Shown piece by piece: positions 1 through 12,744 of a stretch of DNA of 64,000 nt. The position numbers and the translations under genes were made by a program. Under the pieces are notes generated by a model. That model was not told the origin of the DNA. It made no database searches and worked only from the letters and a program-made list of their open reading frames with translations. The stretch is from positions 3,224,001 to 3,288,000 of the forward strand of contig JAHLEZ010000004.1 of NCBI GenBank assembly GCA_020726505.1. The letters are read 5' to 3'. The stretch is from Leptodontidium sp. MPI-SDFR-AT-0119 (Eukaryota; Ascomycota; Leotiomycetes; Helotiales; Leptodontidiaceae). Numbering within the stretch: position 1 is the first letter of the stretch; every line of letters begins with the position of its first letter.

Positions 1-1617
1 TATATCCACTGCTATTATGGGATTTAGTATCTCTCTATTAGTCTTTTTAGTTTCTTATAACGAGAAATAGATTAAAGTATTGCTCCTTCTATTTAGGAGA
101 GTTCTACTTATATAATAAGTAAGAATCTATTTTTAGTCACAGACTATTTATTAACGAGACCTAGGCGGTATTTCTTTAGAGATTTCTTCGGGGAGTGCGC
201 ATTCGATTTACATTTCAGCCCGAATCATAGGCCAAAAAAGTAAACGCAATTCTCGGCCATCTTTACTAAATTGTCTTTTGTGTATCGGCTTGCTTCTTTA
301 GATTTACTATCTTTATTACCGAAGGATTGTTTCGGCACCAAAACCGCTGTCGTGTACTTAAAGTTAGCTCGATATTATTAGCTATTGAGTTTCTTAGTCT
401 CTCGAGTTTTTATGCGTGGTTGATCTGGCATTCCCGGCGTTAGAGCATAGGTTTATTAAGTTATTACTAGTTAGTTTTAGCACTTGTACTAAGCCTGTTA
501 GGATGTCTTAATACTACTATTCTTTCCTTCCTCGGGCCGCATCAAATCAATTGGGTTTTGGCTCTATAGGTTAGTCTCTCTTGGGTAAATATTATCTAAT
601 GTATACTAATAGACGTAGATACATTTTGGGACAGCTGCGCTCTGGCTTATTCGATCTATAGCCATTGGGGTAAACAATTTTCTAATTTATAGGCGAACTT
701 AGAGGGCACGGACTCCAAGTGTTAACAGAGAATTAAGAGTGTTTCGTCGGCCTTATAGTCAAGGATTTAATAAACTGGCAGATACTACTTAGGAGAACTT
801 ATATATATTATATTATACCCTGCTCGCATTATTTCACGGATATAACACAGGCAGGATTAAATAACTAATAGGCCCCCTTGTTTCTAAAGTTTCCTAGAGC
901 TATTGAAGATAGTTATGTCAGGCATTCTTTATAAGTCCTCGTGTGCTTGCTTCGATAATCTAAAGGCTAGCTGATTGTTCTAGCAGGGATTATTTGTTCC
1001 GTACCTCTCCTGTATGGATTCGTGGTAGCCTTAGCCTTACTTTTATGTATTATAGCTAGTAGAAAGTGGAATGTAGTCTCCTCTACCACTAAATTTGCCT
1101 CACTAACGGTGAAGAGTAGCATTATATATGTCCTTATCCCGGCTATTGTACCCGCTATCCCCTAGTACCACATGCCATGAATACGAGACAAATGCACACT
1201 CCTACTTCTTAGATACTCCTTTTAAAAGCGTCGGCGCTAACTATAGCTAGGCGCCCGGGCATGTCTTTAGTGACGTGGTCACAGTAAGTGGAAAGGAATC
1301 TAATTAGGTCTTCTTAATAAAAGCAGCAGATTTGGGATTGTGGCCCTAGAAGCGCTATATAACCCACGGAAGAAAGTCCCTGGTGTTGTAATAGTACATT
1401 CTATGCTTTATTATCTATGAGTAGACCTTTATGTTAGAACCGTTAATTATTATGAATTGACGAGGAACTACCGTTATTAAGGGGTATAACTGCCGGAAAA
1501 GTTCTATAATCTGTGGATAGGTAGAGATTACTAGGAGAATCAAGATTAGGTGGAAATTAGTCCTAGTACTCTTTCATAGCGAGCTAGTAGAGAGTTTAGT
1601 GTTATTTTATTACTAGA
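1..1617. other. RIP-type DNA without a recognised gene
   Basis: TpA-rich, CpA/TpG-poor DNA; the first 60 bases alone hold 11 TpA but 1 CpA and 2 TpG. I recognise no reading frame here. It lies downstream of the DUF3723 relic, so its 3' flank may be included. Confidence 0.6.
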
Positions 1618-3887
1618 TTATAACTCCTCCTCCTCGTCCTTATCCTCGTCCATCTCAAAGTCGAAAGTTTCCTTTATTACAGGTTATAACCGTTAAGGCA
1701 AGTCTTTACCCCGGCGTCTCTTTCCCGCCAGCGACTTAACAACCGTAGTTATAATAACAGCCGATTTTTTCGTCCTTGTGAGTATATTAAAACAATCTTA
1801 CTAAGTGAAGTACAGGCCTTATATTAACAATAATTTTCTGCCTTAATTCGCGTATTCTTTGGCTTAGTTATTAATATCTTCCTTTCTAAACGGAACTTCT
1901 CTAACAGTAGCACCCTTCTTAATAAATCTAACTATCCCTTCCTTGAATAAAACAACTTGGTTACTTTTAATACCTTTATTTAAGCTACGAGCTTAGCGAT
2001 TTGTAGTAGGGGTAGAACTAGTACTTTCCACGGTAGGTCGAGATACGTCTAGTTAATGGCGATACAAAGGTAAACTAGCCGGCACTAGATACATAGAAGG
2101 GCCTTCTTGACTTCTTGTGAGGTCTATTGTACTAAAGAACGTAATATGTCGTGAACGTTTAATATAAAACGAACTAATTTTATCTCTATCCCTTTTATAT
2201 TTAAAAAGGGGAACGTGTATTTTGTTTAAAAAAAGGTGTGCGAGGTCTTAAGTATCCATTAGGCCGTGGCCACATTTATAAGACAACGGAGCGCCTTTGC
2301 CAGTGACAGTAATTTAAGGGAATACTAAATCTATATAGATAGTATCTTAGCTATTAATATATTCCTTAAATAATATAATAAAAGGGCTTACTTTATAAGC
2401 ATCGAAATTGAATTTTTCGTTTAGCCGTAAGGTATAGAATACGTCCCGAAGTGCCTTCTTAATTATAGCTTGCGCAGGGTCCTGAGTTACTTCGAACTTG
2501 ATCTTTGGAGTCGAAAATCTTAAGCGGGACGCAAGCTCCACTAACTATAGCCGGCTATACGTATTTAGATATTTATATACCTTATATAAGCAAAGCCACA
2601 ACTGCTGATAGTAGATATTAAAAGTATCCTAGTGTTCTCTTAGGACAATTATATACGGACTCGACACCCCCTACTGTATTACGATCCCACCGCTATTTAA
2701 TCTAGTGCCGGTAAAGTAATGAAACCACTGCTAGCGAAGAGTTTTCTTACGAGACGTAAGTAGGAGTTTGGACAAGAATTCAGCTGGCTGCTTTAAGTAC
2801 CTGATGTCTTTGATTAACGTATATAGACTCGGCATTAATTCCTTATTAGCGAGTAGACGCTAGGCGATGTCAGCTCTCTCTAGGGGATCGACGATTTCAG
2901 GGAAAAGCTCGCTAGATCTTATGGTCTCGCTGATAAACTCATAATCTGACTTTGAAAGGGCAGGCGACTTCGACTGTATGGACTCTATGGAGGTAGGATC
3001 AGTTCGTATTATTGCGGCTATATTGCTATTGAAAATATAGGTGAAAATAACTTTAGTAGAGTTGATGTAATAAGCGATTTCCTGTACTAAGTTAGACTAG
3101 ATATTTCAGAGATTAAAGAAAACTAACTTCGTTACACTTCAGAAATAAGAAGACATTAAGAGATCTTATATAAAACTCTCTCCAGATACCCTAGATATAG
3201 AGAACGGAATCCAAAGCGGCAACTAATATAGGCCGCTTAAGGAGCTACGTTAAAAACTTGTCTTAAGAAGGGCTAAACCTTCCCCGCCAGCGTTATACTC
3301 CCACAGGGTTATTATTGTAGTAGTAGAGGCGCATGTGCCGAAACACTTCGCCGGATGTGTATTTTGCTAAATATAAATACCCCTCGCGAAGCGCTTGCTT
3401 AGTATCTTTGTTGAGATCTAAGTAGTAGTTAGCTTAGTTACACGTCCGAGTAGGTGCAGCTACTGGTCCCATAGATATTAACTACCTACTACTATTGCAA
3501 TGCGGCAAGATGCTCTTTCGCTGCCAGAATTCGATGTTAACCGTGAAGGCATTTTAGTTTTACTCCGCTTTTTAATTCTAAGAAGAGTGGATAGTTTGCT
3601 TTCGCTCTGAAAGTTTCGGTTGTGAGAGAGAATTTCTTAAGCGCAGCTTGTAGTATTGAATTATTAATAATGATAAGAATCCGGTGACTCGGTTCCTCTC
3701 GAATACATCCTTCGCCATCGAAATCTCTTATTAACTGCCGGATGGCCTTCCTATCGATTTAACGAGTTGGGTGTGGAAATTCTAGGTGTCGAATTAATAC
3801 TCGAGCTGCGCCCTTGAACTTGGCCAGCTTATCGCTTATAATCCTTTGGTTTATAGCGGCGAGAGTTTCTTGACTTGATGTTTTCAT
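1618..3887 (-). pseudogene. DUF3723 protein relic (Starship-type cargo family)
   Basis: Reading the minus strand through stops from an ATG at 3887 gives one frame of about 756 codons. The N-terminus carries the DUF3723 hallmark DFDGEGCIREEPSHRI, followed by the start of the conserved LHGQH motif (LKCLHG). The middle contains ADYYLDLN-like and RWRGRF-like blocks and SIESIQSKSPALSKSDYEF (about 3000-2940). The C-terminus has KLLLI..LYFT..DCFNIL and ends in an acidic run near 1620. Most interruptions are TAG or TAA in place of expected CAG, CAA or TGG, with almost no frame slips, as RIP would produce. DUF3723 proteins have no known biochemical role; they are known as frequent cargo of fungal Starship elements. 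It is divergent from the kinase relic to its right. The frame is certain; the exact 3' end is approximate. Confidence 0.8.
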
Positions 3888-4037
3888 GTCGAGTTAGCAG
3901 TATCGGTTTGGATACTATGAGGCAGAATAAATAGCAGTGATAGAGTTACAAACTTTGTAGTAGTAATAAGCAAGACGTTTATAGTAGTATCGCCCTTCTA
4001 TAATGAATACATAGTTCTTTCCTGAGTAATACTAGTT

Positions 4038-4182
4038 CTTCACTTTTGGCGGGTCTAAGGTAGTCAAAGTTAAGCGAGGTAGTGCATTGATTAACCTATT
4101 GTTTGTGGAGGGATAGTAGTTAATAGTTAAGCGAGGTGAAACCATTGCGGGGGTGTCAGAATCGGGCGAGGTGCTCACCACT
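4038..4182 (+). repeat. Degenerate GCGAGGT repeat cluster
   Basis: Several spaced copies of TTAAGCGAGGTAGT-like units occur, with decayed copies between them. The same core recurs at 13.4, 40.0 and 54.1 kb on the same strand. This copy lies between the divergent DUF3723 and kinase relics, where their promoters would have been. Confidence 0.6.
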
Positions 4183-4289
4183 TAAATATATACTGCAAAT
4201 ACTTATAGTACACTTCGCTAACTCTATCAACTATAGATTTGAAATTCAATCGGAAAACACGATTTCCAAGCAATGATTAGGGTCTGTTA

Positions 4290-5290
4290 GTAGAAGCTAA
4301 TGTTAGCAAGAAGAATGCTAACCTTAATCGACGTACCCGATTCCTAAGAGGCACTAATATTGAAAGAATCCGCTTATTAGAGAAAGAACAGCACTGAGTT
4401 GAATCTTCTTTAGAGAAAGAACAACCTACTTAACTTCTATTTTGACTACTAATAAGGGCTAATCCTCCCGATGTAGTCCTAGAGAAACCTGTGCCGAAAA
4501 CGAACATCGAAATCTCCGAAGTAGATTAGCTTCCTCCCGTTCGAGTAGAGAGTCCCTAGGACTTTTATATATCTCTTCGTCATCTAGAGCGCGGCGGCCA
4601 AGTCATAGTAGTATATAGTCGAGAGGTTCCTGTGCGTGTAGTCGTCATTAAAGAGCTTATGTCCCACGAGTTTCTAGAGCTAAGAAAATGCCAACACGAG
4701 AACTTACTAGCGATTATAAAGGTTTATCGCCTTTAAGGCGTCTTTTTCGTTATTACGGACTATACGGCCGCTACTTTCAAGCAAATTATCGCGATCCCAC
4801 TGCCTCTTGAAGAGCGGCACGTGTCCGCGACTTGCCGTTAAGTATATCCTTCATATGTTTCCGAAAATTCAATAACTAAAACGCGTAGATCTTCGAAGGC
4901 ATATAGCATTTATCTAGGTTTGGTATGTCTCATAAGAAACTAGATAGCTCCAGGGTATTATTCTCACCAAATAAGTATGTAAAAATAGGTGCGTTGTCCG
5001 GGATTATAACATATACACTAGTCTAATTAAAGCTCAAGCCCACTTTAATAAATGCAGAACTACGGAATCTACTGCTGTATGGTCTCTTGGGGTCATTGCT
5101 ATGGAAATGATGTAGAATAGTATCCCCCCGGAGGAGGACGGGAAGTTTGTTTTAAAGTACCCCGACCGCTAGTTATTAGAGGCATTGAACTTCCTTGGGG
5201 TCACCTCCTGGGGCACGTTATAGGAAATTCAGAAAGTGAGAGATCCCTTTGCTGCCTTAAGTCCACTTATCAATGTTGTTTTAGTATCGC
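4290..5290 (+). pseudogene. Eukaryotic protein-kinase relic
   Basis: The plus-strand frames contain a kinase N-lobe and hinge (VVVIKELMSHEFLELRKCQH, then VFFVITDYTAATFKQIIAI at about 4640-4800). After a degraded middle comes a C-lobe in another frame (SLGVIAMEMM, IPPEEDGKFVLKYPDR, ALNFLGVTSWGTL, about 5085-5230). The VIK lysine position and the hinge are readable; HRD and DFG motifs are not, so either they are destroyed or the protein was already a pseudokinase. Stops at glutamine and tryptophan positions match RIP. The family call is firm; substrate and role cannot be told. Confidence 0.7.
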
Positions 5291-5539
5291 TTCCTAACTT
5301 ATATATCACTAACTATTATAATTCTATTTATTTATTATATAGGCTGGGATATTATCGAAAGTCTAAGCTTAAAGACGTCGGATTTAGCTATAGTTTCTCT
5401 ATTAGTTAGCGGTTGAATATATAGCTTAGATTGTTAAATAAGAAGATTTCTACTAAACATTTAAAAAGAAACTACAGCTGCTGTAATTACTCCAAACCCT
5501 AACTCAAGCAACCCTACCCATATAATTTATAAAATAATT
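5291..5539. other. Intergenic RIP-type DNA
   Basis: Short AT-rich stretch between the kinase relic and the next minus-strand relic. Nothing is recognised. Confidence 0.5.
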
Positions 5540-6060
5540 ATCTACGTAGCCTCTTACTAATCTCTGATACCTAGCATTCCTATTCCTCCACGCAAGATGT
5601 TCATCTCTTAGATTACTAGAATCAATGTCATTAATAATCCTTGGGCATCAGCTTCACGCAAAAAGCGGTCTTTATGCCATTTTATACTATCCTTTATTGA
5701 CGTTTCTTGGTATTTAATCCGTAACTCTCCGTCCTCATTCCAAAGGAAGGATTTCTCGATTATTTCGATCTTGCCATCAACTTTGATCCAGTTCTAATCC
5801 TCCCTCTTGTCCCATAATAGATCGGCAGTTATTGCGCACAGCTCTTTTATCGCTAGAAACCTCGTAAGATTGCGCAGTATTAAGATCTCGTGAAGGAAAG
5901 AATAATTAACCGCGAGAAATTATAGTTCCTTAAAGGAAATTTCGGTGGCCATTCGATTAAGGCAATGGTTTGCTGATACTAGGTGTGGCGGAATGCTACT
6001 AATATATATCGTGTCGATTATAGGGTTAAAGTGCTAAACTGCTTTCGCCGTTGTCCTTTA
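5540..6060 (-). pseudogene. Small gene relic of unknown function
   Basis: One minus-strand frame stays readable for about 150 codons with few stops. It includes MATEISFKELQFLAVNYSFL, LAIKELCAITADLLWDKRED and DSIKWHKDRFLREADAQGLL. The leucine-rich start and tryptophan spacing recall small fungal F-box-like or accessory proteins, but I cannot assign a family. Stops fall at positions that fit C-to-T change. It is kept because an unbroken phase over about 450 bases is unlikely by chance in TA-rich DNA. Confidence 0.5.
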
Positions 6061-6572
6061 ATATATGTCGTTTAAGGTTAAAATGAGTAAGTCGACCTTC
6101 CGGTATAACTGGAGGAAGAGGGTTCGCGACTCTCTATTAACACTAAGGAGAGCAGAGGGCTGGTGCGAGCTCTCTAGTACCCCCAAAAACCCAGTTATTC
6201 TAAAATTCAAATTCAAGAATCCTGGGCGGTGGCAGTGCTTCAGACTAGATATATAGCCTGATTTCTAGGGCAAGCCTTTTAAAAGGGTGGAAAACCAGGG
6301 GATTGCTTTAGGAGGACGAAAGCTATTGAGTACTAGGCGCGTTAGAGATGTCTAGGCGTGGTGGGGGACTTGACATCTTGTCTTTTACTGATCTAGATGA
6401 TAGTTAATATGTGGGAAACGTTGAAACAAATAAGGCCCAGAGATATAAAGGGGAGCTAATCTCTAAGGTGTGAGGACGTTATATTTATAGTCGATATACC
6501 TACGGGTCAAGGGGGCTGTGTTAATAGGTAGTTACACGTCATCCTCGTTAAGTCACTGGTAATAAAAAAAGG
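6061..6572. other. RIP-type DNA, no supported gene
   Basis: An open frame at 6065-6256 (+, 63 codons) resembles nothing I know and is probably chance. The remainder holds no recognisable feature. Confidence 0.5.
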
Positions 6573-6912
6573 TTAGTACTGGAAAATCATTAGTACGAGG
6601 AAATGGTTGGCACAAAACTCATGTTGGCACCAAAGTCCAGTTAGTGCCATGAAACTATTAGTACAAATAATTTGGTGGTGCCAAAGTACCATTTATACTA
6701 GGAAATAGCTAGTGCAAACGGGTAGCTGGCATAAATAAATCATTAGTACTATCAAAATACTAGTGCCATTGAATTCCTGGTACAAACAAGCTGTTAGTAC
6801 TAACGAATTATTAGTACTACTAAATTGTTAGTACAAATAATGTGTTTGTACCATAAAGTAAAGGGTACTAGTAAGTGATTGGTGCAAGCAAGTTATTAGT
6901 GTAAGTGGTCGG
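6573..6912 (+). repeat. 17-bp degenerate tandem array, about 20 copies
   Basis: The 340 bp segment reads as about 20 consecutive units of 16-19 bp. Each begins with TTAGTAC, TTGGCAC, TTAGTGCC or TGGTACA and continues with an A-rich half. The core GTAC/GTGC is nearly self-complementary. Array length divided by copy number gives 17 bp. The C/T and G/A variation among copies is compatible with RIP acting on an originally more uniform minisatellite. Confidence 0.8.
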
Positions 6913-8814
6913 GACCCTCAGTATTTAGATAGTTATATACCACCTAAGACTACTCGTGCATCTTGTAGTTAGGTCACGTGTGCAAGGGCGGCTTGGCTTA
7001 GTGACGCAGCTTTGTAGAGACTCCTTACCTCACTTTCACATATTGATGTATAAAGGTGGCGCGAGTAAGACAGCAGAAAATTATGTTATAAAATTCAAGA
7101 GAGCTTTGGACTGCCCGAGAGCTCGAATTTTGTAAACAATATGCCTCTCTTATCTTATTCGGGCCCTCTTCTTGCCTCGGTCCACCTCGCTCGACTTAGT
7201 TTTATACTCAACCTCCACTTTAGTCGCATCTAGGTTAGACTTAAACAAACCTACTTCCCCTGAAATCTAACCATTGCCGTAGACTCCCGAACTGCCGTCG
7301 CTGCTGACGCTTCTGGCAAGTAGTCATTTTCGTTCCGTAGTATTATTGTCGCAATCTTTTCCTTAGTAATGTATTCCTCCTACTCGTCGTATTTGCCTTA
7401 ATAAGTTAAACTCATATAAGTGTGACTTAGGTCGTAGGACTAGCCTTTTGGGGACTCATTATTACCTAAGCTAGTAAGGTCTCGGCAGCCGAGATAAAAA
7501 AAGGGGAGAACTTACATTACATTACAGATACCTAGCCTCTAATTGACGGCTTTTACAGTACTGTTAGTCATAATCCCTCAGTAGTCGTCAGTTTACCCGT
7601 TTAAGTCTTTCGATATGTTTGTTAAGGTCTCTTATAAACTCTAGGGGAGGCATTGAGCGTTCGAATGCCTAGTAAACAAGTAAGGGACATATACGAATAG
7701 AACTTTGATTTACTAGCTGAAAATATTGCGTGGCCTTGTCTGAACTCTTAATTAGGGGTCGTGGCCTTTTCTACTTTACTTCGCATTTAAATCTAAAGAA
7801 GTCAGTTTATAATAGAGAGGAAACAGTACGTGTAGCCATACGTCGTAGTTCGGTGAATCGAATATCCTCTTCGATGTAAGGCGCTGTTACGAGTATCTAG
7901 AAATCTGTGTTAGCTTAAAAGGTTCAAGTATTACAGTTGAATACACGTATAACATACTGTCTCAGAGCTTTCTCTGTGCTAGTCAAAGAAGTTCGCGGGT
8001 TGTTTCCTTAGTACCTAAACTTACAGAGGGGAAGTTTTTATTTACAGTACGCCTTATTTTAGCTAGAATTTCGGAGCTTATATTACAGGCCAATAATATA
8101 ACATATAAAAGAGGGTAACTGACAGATAGGAGGAAGACCCTACACCACCCCTGTTATATATATAGGTCCGTTATAGTCTCCGCTAGTAAGTCTGCCTTAC
8201 TGTTTTAGCGACTGTTTATCCTTCTAGTAGCTCCACTTCGGCGGCCCCTTCGTTTCGCAGCTATCTTATTGCTATACTTACTTATATTATGACTGGTAGC
8301 TTATAACGAAGGAGAGATTACGTTTTGCCGAGGTGGCTTAGAGACACCGAGATCGATCAGCACTTACTTATTGTTTGTGTCTTAGGAGATCTTAAGGTGA
8401 CTTTCGCTTCTTATATTTGTAAACGAAACTCCTCGATTTTCAGTTATTCTCTATAATAGAGACGGGCTGGCATATCTAAAACAGTAAACTGGTTAAAAGG
8501 AAGGAAGTTCCTGAAGATACTAGCTCTACTTTAAAGCATCTTGCTGAAGGTGCAGCGTTAAACCCCTGACGAGCTAGTCGAGACACCTACTATATTACCT
8601 CGAACATAGTTTAAATAGTAGGCTAGATTAATAATTTCGGACACGTAGGCAGTCTAAAGCCGTGGCCTCCATGAGCTCCAAAGATATAAAGGGACGAGCT
8701 TCCCTCCCTCTATCAATTATCTTCTCCTTATTACTTCACATTTCTTCTTTATATTACACTTTTCCATCCTCTATTATAAACTAGACTTTATTTATAGAGC
8801 GCTGCTAACACGAC
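6913..8814. other. RIP-type DNA with a possible minus-strand relic
   Basis: Between about 7240 and 7850 on the minus strand there is a serine/threonine- and lysine-rich frame with repeated stop interruptions (for example NLDATKVEVEYKTKSSEVDR). I cannot identify it and would not call a gene. The remainder is featureless TpA-rich DNA. Confidence 0.4.
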
Positions 8815-9700
8815 TACGAATTCTTTCTTACGAATAGATCTCCTCTAGCATATAACTCTTCGCTTAAGGACATCAACCCTCCCGCGTATTACTACAGAAC
8901 ATTAATCAGTATATTAGATAAGATAAACACATAGATCGCTAGTAGAACTCCCTCCTACTACCTTAACTCCTGCGAGTAAGTCTATTATCTCACGAATACG
9001 GCGAGACGACATCGAAGAAAGCTCACGCAAGTACTATTAGTAATAGAGGCGGCCAAGTATGCGTTTAGTTACTATTAGCGACTACGGACGGTAGGGCTTA
9101 CCTCACTGCCTGCCGCCATTATTTATAATATTGTAGCGCCACTATACTATCTTACTCAAATGGTAATAGCTTTATTTCGGAGTAAATTTAAACGAATAAA
9201 GGCGGACACGGGAATTTTAGATAAGGTTCTGGAAAGTCTTCGACTTAGTCTAGTAATAGCTTTCAGAATAGTTACGAGACTCGGTCTTGAAACTCACGAA
9301 GCTATAAAGCGACAGATCTAGAATAGGGAAGGCCATATATTCTTGGCGATAGCGAGGCTCCTAGAAGCTTACAGGTCACGCTTTGCGCCTTCTAGTACGG
9401 TTTTCCTCGCCTTGTACAAAAGGTTACTAAAGGAGTATTACTTTAGTACTACACGGCTCCATTTTAAATAAATTTATAACTTAAAGGAAGTTTTAATATT
9501 TGTCGGTTTGTTTCCGGCATAAGATTTAGATACTTTCGCAGTGCTCGAACGCTGCCTGCGCAGAGTCTTCTTAGCCCTCAAAGAACTATTTGTAGATTCG
9601 GATGAGAAACCTAGCTTTTCTTATATCGTATAGAGATTACGCTATATTTAAGATAAGATATTAGGATTAATATCTTTCTGAACTAGAAAATAAGGCAGTT
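8815..9700 (+). pseudogene. Gene relic of unknown function with a long conserved frame
   Basis: A single plus-strand frame of about 290 codons has only a handful of stops and no frame slip. Readable parts include DINPPAYYYRTLISILD, LPAAIIYNIVAPLYYLTQMV, RLGLETHEAIKRQ and DLDTFAVLERCLRRVFLALK. It is arginine-, leucine- and tyrosine-rich and probably alpha-helical. I recognise no domain. It converges on the 3' end of the patatin-like relic at about 9.96 kb. The pattern of nonsense changes without indels fits a real gene killed by RIP. Confidence 0.6.
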
Positions 9701-9959
9701 AAGTCGTGTAAGGTTAGAGTGTTTAATAGCTAGACAAGCCTAGTATTTGTGTTTGTTATCGTTTTGTGTGGCGAGTTCTAGGGCTTGACGGGGCAGTAGG
9801 GCAGACGGAGAGCATGTTTACGAATGCCTGACGGGATGAGATAGAGCGAAAAATGTATTATATAATAAAGTCAAGTAATAAACAACTGATTTATTTAGGT
9901 TTAGCTTTTAAAAATGAGACTTATTATATCGCCTTCCCTTTATCTTAAGCGCCGCCTCT

Positions 9960-12744
9960 TATTCTATGTTCTTATTTAGACGCCTAAGGCCCGTTTGCTC
10001 TCTAAGAGCTTGACAGGTTTATTAAGGTAACATATGAGCTCACAACTGCAGGCCGGATTTTGAGCCCGCTCGTTTCTACTTTTATAGTTAGGCAGTCCAA
10101 ACTTCGCATTCAGTTTTAGCCGTTTAACGAACTATTCCATTAACTACGGAAACCCACTAATACTCCGACGGAACAATCTGTTAAATGAAAACTAAAGGTT
10201 GACTCAATCCGAGGGATAGCGTATATAGAACTTAATTAGCTTCTAGAATCGTCTATACAACTCGCAGAGATCGTTCGGGGCTAGGAACCTAAGCGAAGAT
10301 TCCTAATGAAGGAACTGTGTAAAGGGGTAGCTCGTTCTGAGACTCTACACAAAGGCACGACTGTCCGGACTCCGGGACAGAATCGAACCGTGGCATGTGT
10401 ACTGCCCACCCTCAAACACTAGAGGCCCGTTGAGCTTAAAGAAGAAGGACGCTACTTTGAAAGCCCTAGTAATACCCTCTATATCGCCTAAGTAATAATA
10501 GATTTACTTACGGAGATATTACATCTTATCAATATCGTCAATCTGAGGTTCCTGACTTATAAGGGGCAAATTGAGCCGGAAGTGCCGTTTCTTCTCTTCC
10601 TTATTAAGGCCATACTAGTGATCTTCCTAGCTAAGTTGGCCGTTAAGTAATAACGACTATATAAAAGCTCAATAAACGCGAGTTAAGGCGCTATCTTATA
10701 GCAAGTTCCGGACGTTAGAAGCTACTGGCGATAAGAGCTTCTGCTAATATCCCGTCCTAATTGAAAGCACTAGATCGCAACTTATATCACCCTAAATTCG
10801 GCGAACTTCACGTAGGCCGGGCTAAATAAGGTTGTTATATTTCAACCCGCCGTCTTAAAACGTACTAAATGACTCGAGATACTTTGGTATAAAGTAACTA
10901 GCCCGGTTAGCTTTAGTCTCAAATTGCTAAATATAACTCTTACGTTAAGGTAGCTGTTATATACCTCGCGCTGTCTATTATTAGCTAGCACGAAACAAAC
11001 AACTAAGGAAACTTACGCTTCCTAGAGTAGCATCTCATCTGTTATCTTCTTAACACAAAGATGTTTATATCTTGGGGTGTTAGTCTTAGTAAAATGTGAG
11101 AGGTGTTAACTTACTTGAATCTCTGCCAAGAGGGCCGTTATTATTATAATTTGAGATTAGGCATAATGTAGCATCTAATATCGTCGTCGCCGTAACTGCA
11201 AATTTCATTCTAAATGGCCTTGATTTTGCCGAATCAAATAGCCGGCCTAATCTAAATGTTTCCTTTAGAGCCTTTTCTAAAACAACTACATTATACCGGC
11301 CATCTACGAGATAGAAGGCAAAGATACGTCTGAGTATAGTATAAATTGAATACCTATAACCGCGCTTTAGTAGGAAGATGATCCTCGCAAACTTAAAAAA
11401 GAAAGCGAGGTATTACTTTGGCGTCCAGTACTTAGCAAAGAACCTAATAGTTATAATACTACTTATTGGCTGTTAGTTTAGAACTAGGTTACGAAGCCGG
11501 CCTTACTTGAACTCGTCCCGATACTATAATTAAAGTGCTCCTGTAGAGGATATAGTAGGTCTAGCGTCTTTTTCAGCTCTTCTATGAATACTAAGGAGAT
11601 AATACCTCTAGAACCGCCCCTATTTATACCAAGGAATCTTACTCGACAAGTGGGCGGCAAGAGTCTAGCCTAAAAATGAATCTCCTTCTAACAGAAAGGA
11701 CAAGTAGCGAGGTCGTACTAGTACTCCGCCCCCTTCATTAGCTTACTAAAGGCGACAAGACAATCGTCGTAAATAGTATATTCACACTCTAGATAGTGTT
11801 CTAAACTCCTCTGGAGATAAGTGAGGTAAATCGAGGTATACGATAATAATAACTAATGTTAGAAGTTTCGCCCTAAGCTTCTCTAGCGAAGTGCAACTGT
11901 TAACTGTCCACTGTACTTCATGTGTAAGAATATAGAGATTATATAGGCCTTAATATCGGCAGTAATTAAGTCGACATTTAAGTGCTGGGAATTTACGAAG
12001 TTATATATACCTAAGACGTAAGATTGACGGTATAAGTTTCGGAAGACGTCTAATGGGTTGAACACTTTTTTTAATTAGTTAGATTCTACTTATAGATGTT
12101 TAATATTAACACTTACTATGTATATCTAAAAAGAAGCTATTAAAAATGACCACTAAGGTAATAAAGTCCTAAATTATACTTACAGGAATATTATGCTCAG
12201 AATATAAGCCTATAAAGATACTTAAGTGATATTAGAAGCTGTAGGAAACAAGGTATAATTCTCTTAAGTATAGAATAAAATCAAAGGTCTGTGGCGATGT
12301 CGCGAACTGGCGCAGTGTTATATCAAAGAACTAGGTAATATGAATTATAGAGAAAAGTGTGTGGGCGTTAATTTTCTCAATACGAATTAGATGTATTTTA
12401 TATTATAGGGCCTTTACTAGACCTTTGAAATGCTCGCGCGAGGGGGTTCGACTTAGGCTTAACACGTTAACTATATTTAACGAAGAGAATAACTCTAAGA
12501 ACTTATGATTAGATAAAACCCTCAAACGAAATTAAAGGGCTTCGGATACGAAAATATCGCTAAGTATACTCGTAACAACGACTAATCGAGGACGGACAGC
12601 ATCAGGAAGGCTCGACGCCGAGCCGATTGCCGTCCACCCTACTAATATATCTACTACTCTGTTAAGGCCGCCGTAATCCGGAGTAAATATATATAATATA
12701 TTAATAAATAACGAGAATAGTCTAGCTAGGGCATAGTCAGCCAA
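9960..12744 (-). pseudogene. Patatin-like phospholipase (PLP) relic
   Basis: Several minus-strand blocks line up in the order of fungal patatin-like proteins. An N-terminal P-loop-type region includes YGGLNRVVDILVGW and RPRLVVVTSI (12,744-12,540). It is followed by the LFDSAKSRP..AVTATTI block (about 11,230-11,160). The patatin DGG motif is kept as DGGLKYNN at 10,854-10,831, then GDISCDLVLSIGTG-like and HFRLNLPL blocks, and a C-terminus with RRSISGFP near 10,150. Patatins are serine/aspartate acyl hydrolases; the catalytic Asp of DGG is visible, but the GxSxG serine region is not readable. Stops are mostly TAG/TAA, and there are several frame changes or intron remnants. Patatin-like genes are a known Starship cargo class. 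The 5' end may extend beyond 12,744. Confidence 0.75.

Noticed and set aside
6065..6256. 63-codon plus-strand frame
   Set aside because: Basic, no homology recognised and length within chance for this DNA.
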